DNA of 45,313 bases from Clostridium sp. (GCA_023663815.1 JAMPGS010000006.1:1-45313), one strand, 5' to 3'; shown: positions 1 to 8,632, numbered from the stretch's first letter. Made by a program: numbers and translations. Notes: generated from the sequence alone by a model not told the origin.

Positions 1-1163
1 AGATGAATACGGAAAAGATATTTTTTCAAGAAATCAGGAAAATTATTAAGATTACGCCTTTTTTTAATATGGCTGATAAAAGTTACTCTAGGCCGCTTCC
101 ACCGCATTTCCGCCGCAAAAGAACGATAGATTGCAATTTCCTTCCGAAGGCTTCTCCAGATACGCAGCGGCGTCAGGACGCCGTCGTCAGCATACGCATA
201 TTTTTCATGACGGATAGTTGCACTTACAAGATTTGCATCTCGCACCAACATTCGTTTATAGCTTGCCGTCAATGGAAAATATCTTTCAAATTCCTGCAAA
301 TCAATTAGCTCAGGAAAACACTGCATAAAAATTTTAAGCGTCATGCGGACCCGTTCCGTTGCGTGAAATACCGCAGCTCTGTCTGCAAGGTATTTTAAGT
401 TTATCCCGCCTGCAAATTCCCAGACGCGGCGGCAGTCGTAAAGCCATTGCATCCGGCGTTCAGCGCCTTCCGGCAAAAGATAGTTCCGTACCTGAAAGTA
501 ATTTCGGGACTGATTATCGAGAAGATGTATCAGCATATCCTCCGGTGCGGGAACGCGAACATTAATGCCATGAAAACAAAATGTTTCGGCATGTTCCCAG
601 ATATCAGTGGAGCGTTCTCCATATGTTTTAAAAATCCAGCGGTGTAAGTCTATTTCGTCGCGAGCTCCTTTTATTGCGGCAGAGTGCGGATATTCTCCCA
701 TAAGGGTATTTTCGCCGGTCAAAAGCAACGGCAGAGCACGCTCAAAATCTGCGTTTGGAACCGCAATATCATAATCCCACATTAGTCTTGGTTTATCGGG
801 CGCATAGTATGCCAGCATAGCAATGCCTTTAAGCAGCATTACAGGAATCCCATTATCAGTAAGGACTTGAAGCTGCTGAAGGAGCCATGGGATACCCATA
901 CTATTATGGATATGATGGTAGTAGTGTACGCCTTTTAGTCTTGGCTGTATCTCCGGCGGGAAATATTTCCAGCCTTTTGTGTATCCCAAACAGGAAAGCA
1001 TTAAAATATAGTTTTGGTTTGCTGTATCTAAATCAAGATTATCTAAAAGAACATGCGCGGAGTTTTCTGTCAATTTTCCGCTAAACAATAGCGACATTAG
1101 GCATTTTTCGCGCGGCGATAAGATGTTTTTATTCAGTTGCTCTTCTATATACATTGCATCCAT
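1..1163 (-). CDS. Nucleotidyltransferase-family protein, 3' end cut by window edge
   Basis: The minus-strand frame is open from ATG at 1163 to the left edge, about 387 codons with no stop, so the C-terminus lies outside the window. About a quarter of the way in, the protein has the run GIPVMLLKGIAML, then an acidic pair in MWDYDIAVP, then a helix-rich region with EIDLHRW. This is the pattern of the uncharacterised nucleotidyltransferase family PF14907 (lysine-glycine run, then a D-x-D metal site, here DYD). Members transfer nucleotides to unknown acceptors; some accompany lasso-peptide or glycan clusters. A GGAG lies about 11 bases upstream of the ATG; a second in-frame ATG at 1154 is possible. 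It is transcribed divergently from the PP-loop operon, so a shared role is inference. Family call fairly sure, function unknown. Confidence 0.75.
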   Translation of the reverse strand, partial: MDAMYIEEQLNKNILSPREKCLMSLLFSGKLTENSAHVLLDNLDLDTANQNYILMLSCLGYTKGWKYFPPEIQPRLKGVHYYHHIHNSMGIPWLLQQLQVLTDNGIPVMLLKGIAMLAYYAPDKPRLMWDYDIAVPNADFERALPLLLTGENTLMGEYPHSAAIKGARDEIDLHRWIFKTYGERSTDIWEHAETFCFHGINVRVPAPEDMLIHLLDNQSRNYFQVRNYLLPEGAERRMQWLYDCRRVWEFAGGINLKYLADRAAVFHATERVRMTLKIFMQCFPELIDLQEFERYFPLTASYKRMLVRDANLVSATIRHEKYAYADDGVLTPLRIWRSLRKEIAIYRSFAAEMRWKRPRVTFISHIKKRRNLNNFPDFLKKYLFRIH

Positions 1164-1184
1164 TCAGGCGTACTCCATTTTCCT

Positions 1185-1265
1185 GCAAGGCAACATAGCT
1201 GTAAAACAAACATAGCTGCAAGGCAGCATAATTGCAAAACAACATAGCTTTAAAGCGGCGTACCG
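1185..1265. repeat. Degenerate 16-17 base tandem repeat
   Basis: Four clear units start at 1185, 1201, 1218 and 1234, with a weaker fifth at 1250. The units read GCAAGGCAACATAGCT, GTAAAACAAACATAGCT, GCAAGGCAGCATAATT and GCAAAACAACATAGCT. They lie just upstream of the divergent nucleotidyltransferase gene, within the 281-base spacer. No protein is encoded across them. The role is unknown; they could be operator-like sites or slippage products. Confidence 0.6.
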
Positions 1266-1352
1266 CCTAACAGCATATAATTATCCACATGGCATGATAC
1301 CATTGTTTTATGCAAATTACAAGCAAAAAATTCTTGTATCTTCCATAAATGC

Positions 1353-1381
1353 TTGTGAATATTCTGAAAAAATGCTATACT
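1353..1381 (+). promoter_or_regulatory. Sigma-A-like promoter of the PP-loop/glycosyltransferase operon
   Basis: TTGTGA at 1353-1358 and TATACT at 1376-1381 are separated by 17 bases. The predicted start point is near 1388, about 57 bases before the first gene. No other convincing promoter is seen until 8633, so genes to 8631 are probably one transcript. Confidence 0.65.
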
Positions 1382-1444
1382 TTACCGGCAAATAAATTAA
1401 AATGGCGAGTAAAATAAACTTGCGGTGAGCGGGAGATATTGGTT

Positions 1445-2596
1445 ATGTTAAAAATCGGCAAAACTTATATCTTACAGGAAAATGAGAGCGCACGTCTTTG
1501 CTCTAATCTTACAATAGGAGACCGCCATGCCACTCTTTGGTTTCGTGTTAAAAGAGGACAGGCGGATTGGCTGGCATTGGGGCGTGCGGATGCTTTTGTG
1601 ATGGCGCTGCTTCCCTGTGCCATGCGGGAAAAACATGAGATTATCTGTGAAGACCCTTTGTCTGAAAGGCTGTATTATCAGCTTACAGGCAGTTTGATTC
1701 CAGCATTGTCTTCGGTGGGAGAACGCTATCATTCTATTTCAATTACCTGCCCGCTTACAGCAAAGCGGCTGTCAAATGAAGGCGCGGTGGGCACCGGATT
1801 TTCCGGCGGTGTAGACAGTCTTTATACGATTATGCGCCATGGAACAGATAGCGAGCTTCCTTTAACCCATCTTGCGGTTTTTAATACGGGAAACCTTAAA
1901 GACAAAGTTCTTTCTAGGCTTTATGAACAAGCGGAAAAATTTGGGGCAGAACAGGGCTTACAAACGCTCTTTGTCGATACCAATTTTCAGAAAATACTTC
2001 CTGAATTTTATGACGGCATATATACGTTTCGCAATTTAGCCTGCGTCATGGCTTTGCAGGGATTATTTTCGGTTTATCTCGTTTCTTCAGGGCCGGACGC
2101 CGCAAATATGGAATTAGATTTGCTCAAATGCGACCGATATGATTTATTAACGGTAAACTGCGCGGCGACAGAATCCCTTGCTTTTTACTTATCCGGCGTG
2201 GAAACTACCCGCATAGGCAAATTAAAGTCGCTGACAAAATGGGAGCCTTCTTATAGATGGCTGAACCCCTGCATCAGCATAGTGGGGAAAAACAAAAATT
2301 GCGGTCATTGCAAAAAATGTATTCGGGATATGACAGTTCTATATGCCTTAGGGCAGTTAGAACAATATCGCGCGGTTTATGATATTGATGAATATTTCCG
2401 GCATTTGCCGGAACGGTTTGGTTTTATTTTAGCAAGCAGCCTGCATAGCCGTTCTGGAACTCAAACAAAACAGCTTTTAGAGGAATGTAAGATTCCCATC
2501 CCTCCTGCAGCCTATACTTACGCCAGACAATTCCATCTTGCCATGTACAATATTAGAATCAATCAACAGGAAAGGTTTCAATATAATGAACAATGA
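1445..2596 (+). CDS. QueC/ExsB-like PP-loop ATPase paralogue 1
   Basis: A 383-residue protein. The ATP pyrophosphatase P-loop SGGVDS sits at about residues 120-125. A zinc-type cysteine cluster with spacing C-x9-C-x2-C-x2-C (NCGHCKKC) sits at about 275-292; this spacing resembles QueC, the 7-cyano-7-deazaguanine synthase that adenylates a carboxylate and converts it to amide then nitrile. The first 115 residues form a separate module (HATLWF, ALLPCAMRE, ERLYYQL) that also occurs in the two downstream paralogues. The start is ATG 1445 because GGGAG at 1431-1435 is 9 bases away; the in-frame TTG at 1439 is too close. No queuosine genes are nearby, so the substrate is probably not preQ0. Adenylation chemistry is inferred from the P-loop. 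Confidence 0.75.
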   Translation: MLKIGKTYILQENESARLCSNLTIGDRHATLWFRVKRGQADWLALGRADAFVMALLPCAMREKHEIICEDPLSERLYYQLTGSLIPALSSVGERYHSISITCPLTAKRLSNEGAVGTGFSGGVDSLYTIMRHGTDSELPLTHLAVFNTGNLKDKVLSRLYEQAEKFGAEQGLQTLFVDTNFQKILPEFYDGIYTFRNLACVMALQGLFSVYLVSSGPDAANMELDLLKCDRYDLLTVNCAATESLAFYLSGVETTRIGKLKSLTKWEPSYRWLNPCISIVGKNKNCGHCKKCIRDMTVLYALGQLEQYRAVYDIDEYFRHLPERFGFILASSLHSRSGTQTKQLLEECKIPIPPAAYTYARQFHLAMYNIRINQQERFQYNEQ

Positions 2597-3758
2597 AAAA
2601 TATCCTATCATAATAGAAGCTTCTTATTTGGAAAAATCTTCCGACAGGGTAAAATTATGCGCGCAGGTAAATTTTCATGATAAAAAATCGGTTTTGTGGT
2701 TTTCTGTTGATGAAGAATATGGCGAATACTTGACGGACGACCGGTTAGATTCATGGGTTGTAGCGTTACTGACAACCGCCATGCGGGAAGAGCGGGACAT
2801 TATTTGCGAAGCTCCTGTAACCCGACGGCTGATTTATCAATTAAATCATTATCTTATTCCTATGATGGCGGCCAATATGGATGAATTTCATCCAATAACA
2901 ATTCACGCACAAGCTGCCGAAAATAAAATTTCTTGCGCTGGCGCGGTGGGAACCGGCTGGACTGGCGGCGTGGACAGTATGTTTACTTATATGCAGTCGG
3001 TTAAAAAGGCGGAACGCGCGTTGACCCATCTGTTAATTACCAGCAATGGCGCATTGGAAGAAACGGATAACTTTGCAGTATTGAAACAAATGGCGGCTCA
3101 GGTGAAGGAAGGTTTTGCAGCGGAAGCGGGATTAGCGGTGGTTGATGTGGATACAAACCTGCAGGATATACTTTTAGAGCCGTTTCTTGCCGTTGCAGCT
3201 TTTAGGCATGGGGCGGTTGTCTTAGCCTTGCAAAAACTGTTTCATGTTTTTCTCTTTTCCTCTGCTTATGAATTTTCACGTTTTGCATTTGATGCAAATA
3301 ACTCTTTTTACTATGACTTGGCGTCTCTTGGTTGTTTTGAGACAGATAATACGGTTTTTTACTCCGCTGGCGGCGCCTATTCCCGTGCGCAAAAGCTGCA
3401 TGAGCTTTCGTCTTTTCCAATGGCCTACCGTTATCTTCATCCTTGCGTGCATGTAATCAAAGAAAACTGCGGGCGCTGTGGAAAGTGCGTGCGCACAGAG
3501 GCGGCATTGTATGGTTTGGGAACCTTAGAAAAATTTTCAGAGGTATTCGACTTAGATAGGTTTGAACGGGACAAAGATTGGTATTTTGCGCAGGTACTGG
3601 CAAATGAAAAAAGCCAGCATTATGGCGAAGCTCTTGTTTTACTTAAGCAGCGGGGAATTGAATTTTCGCCAGAAGCCCGGCGTATGGCGCGCATGATTCG
3701 CGCGGCAAAAGCGGTAGCAGTTAAAAATAAACAGTTCCTGAGCGAGAATCTTTTATAG
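2586..3758 (+). CDS. QueC/ExsB-like PP-loop ATPase paralogue 2 (divergent)
   Basis: A 390-residue protein; the ATG at 2586 overlaps the previous gene by 11 bases and follows AGGAAAGG, so translation is probably coupled. It keeps the three-gene layout: N-terminal module (SVLWFS, ALLTTAMREE), P-loop, then cysteines. The P-loop is TGGVDS instead of SGGVDS, and the cysteine spacing is shorter, C-x7-C-x2-C-x2-C (NCGRCGKC). The region after the P-loop that reads RNLAC and DAAN in copies 1 and 3 is altered here. All ATP- and zinc-binding elements appear intact, so it is probably an active but differently specialised copy. The substrate is unknown. Confidence 0.72.
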   Translation: MNNEKYPIIIEASYLEKSSDRVKLCAQVNFHDKKSVLWFSVDEEYGEYLTDDRLDSWVVALLTTAMREERDIICEAPVTRRLIYQLNHYLIPMMAANMDEFHPITIHAQAAENKISCAGAVGTGWTGGVDSMFTYMQSVKKAERALTHLLITSNGALEETDNFAVLKQMAAQVKEGFAAEAGLAVVDVDTNLQDILLEPFLAVAAFRHGAVVLALQKLFHVFLFSSAYEFSRFAFDANNSFYYDLASLGCFETDNTVFYSAGGAYSRAQKLHELSSFPMAYRYLHPCVHVIKENCGRCGKCVRTEAALYGLGTLEKFSEVFDLDRFERDKDWYFAQVLANEKSQHYGEALVLLKQRGIEFSPEARRMARMIRAAKAVAVKNKQFLSENLL

Positions 3759-3794
3759 AAAAAGCTGGCAATTGAGAAAGAACAGAGTTAAATT

Positions 3795-4934
3795 ATGGTG
3801 CGGATAGGGAAAACATACATTGATTGGAAAGATGATAAAGCGTATCTCTGCTCAGATATAGTGATTGATAGGCATAAAACAACGCTATGGTTTGCGGTAA
3901 ACCGGACGCAGGCAGGTTATTTATCTGCAGGCGCTGCAGATTCGTTTGTAACAGCGCTTTTGCCATGCGCTATGCGGGAAAATCATGAGATAATATGCGA
4001 AGAGAGTATGTCGGAACGGCTGTACTACCAGTTAAACGGTTCCTTGATTCCCACATTAAGCTTTGCAGGAGAAATTTATCATCCGATTCAAATTAAAGCG
4101 CCATTAGCGGCTAAACCTATGGAAAATGTGGGGGCGGTAGGCGCTGGATTTTCAGGCGGCGTTGATTCTTTATATACAATTATGCGCCATAATGAACAAA
4201 GTGAATATCCGTTGACGCATATAGCCGTATTTAATTCAGGCGTTTTTGAAGGTTTAAAATACAAGGATTTTTTTGTTGAAAGCTGTAAGCGGGCCGAGTA
4301 TTTTGCAAAGGAGCAAAACCTAAAAACAATTTTTGTAGATACTAATTTTCAGGAAGTTCTGCCGGAGCGTTTTCTTGACGTGTATTCTTTCAGGAATCTT
4401 GCGTGCGCCCTCGCGTTGCAGAGATTATTTTCGGTATACTTGCTTTCATCGGGCCATGATGCCGCAAATTTCACTTTAAATCTTAGAAATGCGGCGTCTT
4501 TCGATTTGCTTACCGTCAATTATATTTCTACAGAAACCACTTCTTTTTACCTTTCAGGCGTGGAGGTAAAGCGCAGGGAAAAGCTTCGTTTGCTTGCAGA
4601 ATGGGAGCCGTCATGGAAATGGCTTCATCCTTGTATTTATGGGCTTGCAGGAGATTATAATTGCGGGCATTGTAAAAAATGCACGCGGGACCAGACAACG
4701 CTTTACGCAATGGGAAAATTGGATAGGTATGGGAATATTTTTGATATAAAACAGTATAAGAAATATTTTTCTCAAAGGCTGGCTTTTGTTTTTGCGAATC
4801 GCGGGAATCATCTTTTTGATGAAACGATAGAGCTTTTAGAAAAACAAAATGTAGCAATCCCAAAGGCCGCCTATCTATATGAAAAACAATTTCGCAAAAG
4901 TATGCAGAATTTAGAGATAAAAAAGGATAATTAA
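3795..4934 (+). CDS. QueC/ExsB-like PP-loop ATPase paralogue 3
   Basis: A 379-residue protein, closely similar by eye to paralogue 1 over its whole length: KTYI near the N-terminus, ALLPCAMRE, SGGVDSLYTIMRH, VDTNFQ, FRNLAC, SSG-DAAN and NCGHCKKC with the same C-x9-C-x2-C-x2-C zinc spacing. It begins at ATG 3795, 36 bases after paralogue 2; the ribosome site (GAGAAAG) is weak and distant. Copies 1 and 3 look like a duplication, with copy 2 an older branch between them. Probable role: ATP-dependent activation or amidation of a carboxylate on a sugar, peptide or metabolite; this is inference from fold and neighbours. Confidence 0.75.
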   Translation: MVRIGKTYIDWKDDKAYLCSDIVIDRHKTTLWFAVNRTQAGYLSAGAADSFVTALLPCAMRENHEIICEESMSERLYYQLNGSLIPTLSFAGEIYHPIQIKAPLAAKPMENVGAVGAGFSGGVDSLYTIMRHNEQSEYPLTHIAVFNSGVFEGLKYKDFFVESCKRAEYFAKEQNLKTIFVDTNFQEVLPERFLDVYSFRNLACALALQRLFSVYLLSSGHDAANFTLNLRNAASFDLLTVNYISTETTSFYLSGVEVKRREKLRLLAEWEPSWKWLHPCIYGLAGDYNCGHCKKCTRDQTTLYAMGKLDRYGNIFDIKQYKKYFSQRLAFVFANRGNHLFDETIELLEKQNVAIPKAAYLYEKQFRKSMQNLEIKKDN

Positions 4935-4957
4935 GCGTCAAGCTTACAGGAGAATAA

Positions 4958-5626
4958 ATGGAAAAAATTTCAGTTATCATTCCCGCTTATAATGCAGAAA
5001 AATATTTGGTGGAAGCGGCGGCGTCTATACAAAATCAAAACTGGAAAGGCGAGATGGAGATTATCATTATCGACGACGGTTCTACCGATAATACGTTGAC
5101 AATTGCAAAAAAAATAGGCGGCATTGTTTTGACAAAAGAAAAAGGAGGGGCCGCTTCCGCACGTAACATGGGGATTCGAAACGCTTCAGGGGAACTGCTC
5201 TTTTTCTTTGATGCAGACGACATAGCCGCTACGGGGGCATTGGAACAATTATATGAACCAATGCTTAGAGATAAGAAATTTTTTGCAGTATTCGGCAAAG
5301 CGCAGGATTTTCTCTCACCAGAGCTTTCTGCCGAGCAAATAAGCCTTTTGCAAATTAGAAAAGAGCCTTACGGCGGCGTTTTGCCGGGATGCGCTTTAAT
5401 TAGACGTGAAGCTTTTGAGAAAATCGGATTATTTGATGAAAGCCTGAAAACAGGGGAGACAGTGGCGTGGCAGATAAATCTTCGGGAAGCAAAACTTCCG
5501 ACTGTAAACATTGATTGCGTGACATTAAATCGAAGATTACATTTAACGAATACCGGCCGTGTAAACAACAGACAGGAGATGCAGGATTATGCCGCAATAT
5601 TGCGCAGGAGGATGAAAAAAGAGTGA
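4958..5626 (+). CDS. Family 2 glycosyltransferase
   Basis: A 222-residue GT-A fold glycosyltransferase. It opens with the family-2 signature ISVIIPAYNA, then the nucleotide-sugar site IIDDGSTDNT and the metal motif FFDADD at about residues 85-90. It is short for the family, lacks membrane segments and ends soon after the catalytic domain. The start is well supported by AGGAGA 5-6 bases before ATG 4958. It would transfer a sugar from an activated donor to an acceptor glycan or small molecule; donor and acceptor cannot be read from the sequence. The gene overlaps the next one by four bases. Confidence 0.85.
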   Translation: MEKISVIIPAYNAEKYLVEAAASIQNQNWKGEMEIIIIDDGSTDNTLTIAKKIGGIVLTKEKGGAASARNMGIRNASGELLFFFDADDIAATGALEQLYEPMLRDKKFFAVFGKAQDFLSPELSAEQISLLQIRKEPYGGVLPGCALIRREAFEKIGLFDESLKTGETVAWQINLREAKLPTVNIDCVTLNRRLHLTNTGRVNNRQEMQDYAAILRRRMKKE

Positions 5627-6501
5627 AGCCGTTAGTATCCCTTGTAACGCCGGTTTATAATGCTATGCCTTATTTTAAAAATTACCTTGACTGTGTGCGG
5701 GAGCAAACATGGAGGCCGCTGGAATTCATTGTTGTAGACGACGGTTCTGCAGACGGTTCGTGGGAATACCTTCAATCAGTGATACCGCAGTTGGAAAAAG
5801 ACGCTGTTTTTGTAAACGCTTTGCGAAGGGAGCATGAAAGTCAATCAGCAGCCATTAATGCCGCGTTACCGTTAATTTCCGGCGATTTTTTTACATGGTG
5901 CGACGCGGATGACCTGATGGCGGCGGAGAGCATTGAAAAAAAAGTAGAATTTTTAATTTCGCATAAAGATTTAGGAATGGTTCGCAGCGACGGATTTTAT
6001 TTGGATGGCGATTCCGGAGATATCATTTCTCACAGTGCAAAAAAAGAGGACGCATTTACGCAGAATGTGTTTGATGCGCTTTTTTATGGACAGACCTATT
6101 GCTATGCAGGCTGTTATATGCTCCGCACAGAATTGTTTTTTGAGTGTTATCCTCAAAAACAAATCCCCTTGTCTAAAGAAGGACAAAATCTTCAGCTTTT
6201 GCTGCCGCCGGCCAGCAGGACGGATTGCGGATTTCTGCCGGAAGCGCTGCATTTTTATTATCAGCGCAGCAGCGGCCATTCCCACAGAAAACGCAGTTAT
6301 ATGGAAAGCTTATCGAGAATTGAAAATTTTTATAAACTGCGTTCCGCTATTTTACCTTTTTGCGCATGTGATTACCAGTATTATATGAAAGAAAATAATG
6401 ATATATTAAAAAGTGATAAACAACGGTTATATCGTTTGGCGGCTGCTTTAGCAAGAGAGGAGTTTAAGAAAAATGAAGGCGGGTATTCTTACCTTTCATG
6501 A
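5623..6501 (+). CDS. Family 2 glycosyltransferase
   Basis: A 292-residue GT-A glycosyltransferase that begins with GTG at 5623, overlapping the stop of the previous gene (GTGA). AGGAGG at about 5607 decides this start; the frame is open further upstream to 5515, but that part lies inside the preceding gene. Motifs in order are VSLVTPVYNA, VVDDGSADGS and the metal motif WCDADD, all within the first 105 residues. The remainder carries the acceptor-side region (HFYYQRSSGHS). It is paralogous in fold, not in detail, to its neighbour, so the two may add successive sugars. The specificity is unknown. Confidence 0.85.
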   Translation: MKPLVSLVTPVYNAMPYFKNYLDCVREQTWRPLEFIVVDDGSADGSWEYLQSVIPQLEKDAVFVNALRREHESQSAAINAALPLISGDFFTWCDADDLMAAESIEKKVEFLISHKDLGMVRSDGFYLDGDSGDIISHSAKKEDAFTQNVFDALFYGQTYCYAGCYMLRTELFFECYPQKQIPLSKEGQNLQLLLPPASRTDCGFLPEALHFYYQRSSGHSHRKRSYMESLSRIENFYKLRSAILPFCACDYQYYMKENNDILKSDKQRLYRLAAALAREEFKKNEGGYSYLS

Positions 6502-7528
6502 AGCTGATAGTTATGGCGCGGTACTTCAGGCGTACGCTTTACAGAAAGCATTGATGAATTTAGGGGTTGAAAGTGATTTTATTACTTTTAAGGATGAAAC
6601 ATCAAAGAAGCAATCAGCCGCTTCAGGGAAAGTGGGCGCGTTAGACAATCTGCTGCGTGAAAAAAATGCAGCGCGTAAATTGCTTTTTGATGAGTTTCGG
6701 AAAAATTATCTGAAATGCACCGCCCCGCTTGAAAAACAAGAAGCGGATGATTTAAATGAGAAATATGATTTGTTTATTGCAGGAAGCGACCAAATATGGA
6801 ACTTTTCTTCCCCGGCAGTTGACGGGAGATATTTTCTTCCGTTTGCAGCGCCGAATAAGCGTTTTTCTTACGCTGCATCTTTTGGAGGAAATGAAATTCC
6901 AGATAAAATGAGGGAGTGGTGCATACGGCAATTGAATACTTTTCATGCGATTTCAGTTAGGGAAAAAGAAGGGCAGGAGATATTGCGCGCGCTTATCGGC
7001 CGGGATAGTATTGTATGTGTGGATCCGGTCTTTCTTTTAGAACGTTCCCAGTGGAGAAATTTAACCTATCAAATTGAAGGAAAATCATATATTTTATTAT
7101 ATTTACTGCAATATGACAAGCAAACCATAGATTTTGCAAAAAAGATGGCGGTTGAGAAAGGGATTGAACTTCGGATTGTTACGGCCAGTTTTATGTATGC
7201 CTGCGGTTTTGAACCATGGTGCAATATTGGCGTGGAAGAGTGGCTTTCCCTGATAAATTGCGCGGAATGTGTTGTTACGAATTCTTTTCATGGAATAGCC
7301 TTTTCCATGATTTTTGAACGCCCGTTTTCCTTTACAAAATTAAAGGATAATTTGAAAAAAAGAAATGGACGAATAGAAGAGCTGTTGAAAAAGGCAGGCG
7401 TGGAAAAATGGGAAGAAGGACAAATTTTATATCTTTCTGAACAAGAATTCATGACGCATATGGATGAACAGAAAAAACATTCGTATGATTATCTGCAAGA
7501 AATAATTAATGTTTCATGCTATGCTTGA
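6473..7528 (+). CDS. Polysaccharide pyruvyl transferase family protein
   Basis: A 351-residue protein of the CsaB/PF04230 family, recognised by the N-terminal GILTFHEADSYGAVLQAYAL, the central LFIAGSDQIWN, the run FSYAASFGG and the C-terminal TNSFHGIAFS. CsaB-type enzymes ketalise pyruvate from phosphoenolpyruvate onto cell-wall or exopolysaccharide sugars. The NYGA-type opening followed by GSDQIWN is typical of the subgroup often coupled with FrhB-like iron-sulfur proteins, as here. ATG 6473 is preceded by AGGAG and overlaps the upstream gene by 29 bases. The acceptor is unknown; a pyruvyl role is family knowledge, not proved. Confidence 0.85.
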   Translation: MKAGILTFHEADSYGAVLQAYALQKALMNLGVESDFITFKDETSKKQSAASGKVGALDNLLREKNAARKLLFDEFRKNYLKCTAPLEKQEADDLNEKYDLFIAGSDQIWNFSSPAVDGRYFLPFAAPNKRFSYAASFGGNEIPDKMREWCIRQLNTFHAISVREKEGQEILRALIGRDSIVCVDPVFLLERSQWRNLTYQIEGKSYILLYLLQYDKQTIDFAKKMAVEKGIELRIVTASFMYACGFEPWCNIGVEEWLSLINCAECVVTNSFHGIAFSMIFERPFSFTKLKDNLKKRNGRIEELLKKAGVEKWEEGQILYLSEQEFMTHMDEQKKHSYDYLQEIINVSCYA

Positions 7529-7557
7529 AATTTATAATAAAAGGGTTGAATTTGGAT

Positions 7558-8631
7558 ATGAAAGGTAATAAAAAGAGTTGTTTTGGGTGTGGTAGCTGCT
7601 GCGCAGCCTGCAAGGCTGGGGCAATAACCATGCAGCAGGATGAAGAGGGATTTTTCTACCCTGTCATTGATTCTAAACGATGCATAAATTGCGGGGCATG
7701 TGAAAATGTATGTCCGACAAAACAGCATTTAAGCCGTGTGGAAAGCAAATTTTATGCGGTTCGCTGTAATGATGAAGCCCTGCTAAAAAAAAGTACGTCG
7801 GGAGGCGCGTTTTCTCTAATTGCGCAGGAAGTATTAGAACAGGGCGGGCTTGTCTGCGGAGCGTGTTTTGATGATAAATTTTATGTAAAGCATATTCTAT
7901 CGGAAAATATTGAAGGTATGCGCAAATCAAAATACGTGCAAAGCGATATGGGAGGGTGCTTTGCTTCTATTCAAAATGCGCTTAATGAGAATAGACAAGT
8001 ACTTTTTAGCGGAACCCCCTGCCAATGCCACGCTTTAAAGCTATTTATTAAGGAAAACGAGGATAAACTTATTTTAGCGTCGCTTGTCTGTCGTGGCGTG
8101 CAGTCGCCGGGATTATGGGAAAGTTATACCAAATGGCTTGGCCGCAACGCCTCTTTGCAGGCATATGATTTTCGAGATAAACGGTTTTTAAATGACGCGC
8201 ATACAATAGCCTATACGATTGGCAGTACAGAAATTACTGCTCCGTGGGGAAAGGATGAATTTAGCCGGATATACAGTAAATGTCTTACGTATCGTCCGAG
8301 CTGCTATTCATGCCCTTATTGTGACCCTGATATTGATTTTGATTTTACAATAGGAGACTTTTGGGGGATTGATAACGTTTGTTCTGAGCTTGCAGATGGG
8401 AAGGGAGCGTCCCTCGTGATTGCGCGGGGAAAAAAGGCGGGAAAATTGATGAATAGGATATCTTCAAAAGCGCGGGTTGTGCCGTGCAGTAGAGAGGATT
8501 CCATGCAGCCAGCCTTGATGGAACCGGCGAAAGAAAGTATTCTCCGCAAATTTTTATTTAATGATTATAATAAAAAAGACTTTGAAGGAGATTGTAATAT
8601 TCCGCTAATTTTAAAAAAATACGGGGCTTAA
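7558..8631 (+). CDS. FrhB-like iron-sulfur protein (coenzyme F420 hydrogenase beta family)
   Basis: About 357 residues. The N-terminus has two ferredoxin-type four-cysteine motifs, CFGCGSCCAAC and CINCGACENVCP, for two 4Fe-4S clusters. The FrhB/FdhB N and C domains follow: KSTSGGAFS, the diagnostic FSGTPCQC, a further cysteine set (CLTYRPSCYSCPYC) and IGDFWGI. Related proteins next to pyruvyl-transferase-family genes are presumed flavin and iron-sulfur redox enzymes in glycan synthesis; they need not use F420. The start is taken as ATG 7558, though TTG 7552, with AAAGGG about 7 bases upstream, is a real alternative; an upstream ATG at 7516 lies inside the previous gene. It is the last gene of the cassette. 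Confidence 0.85.
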   Translation: MKGNKKSCFGCGSCCAACKAGAITMQQDEEGFFYPVIDSKRCINCGACENVCPTKQHLSRVESKFYAVRCNDEALLKKSTSGGAFSLIAQEVLEQGGLVCGACFDDKFYVKHILSENIEGMRKSKYVQSDMGGCFASIQNALNENRQVLFSGTPCQCHALKLFIKENEDKLILASLVCRGVQSPGLWESYTKWLGRNASLQAYDFRDKRFLNDAHTIAYTIGSTEITAPWGKDEFSRIYSKCLTYRPSCYSCPYCDPDIDFDFTIGDFWGIDNVCSELADGKGASLVIARGKKAGKLMNRISSKARVVPCSREDSMQPALMEPAKESILRKFLFNDYNKKDFEGDCNIPLILKKYGA

Positions 8632-8632
8632 T

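Noticed and set aside
3-308. 101-codon plus-strand frame at the left edge
   Set aside because: It is antisense to the edge-truncated nucleotidyltransferase, whose frame is open for 387 codons with family motifs.
1185-1265. CRISPR array
   Set aside because: Units are contiguous, 16-17 bases long and diverged, with no unique spacers; no cas genes occur in the window.
1445-4934. Queuosine (preQ0) synthesis operon
   Set aside because: The PP-loop proteins have QueC-like zinc spacing, but no queD, queE, queF or folE is present and three paralogues make no sense for that pathway.
4528-4980. 150-codon minus-strand frame
   Set aside because: Antisense to PP-loop paralogue 3 and the glycosyltransferase start; no domain seen.
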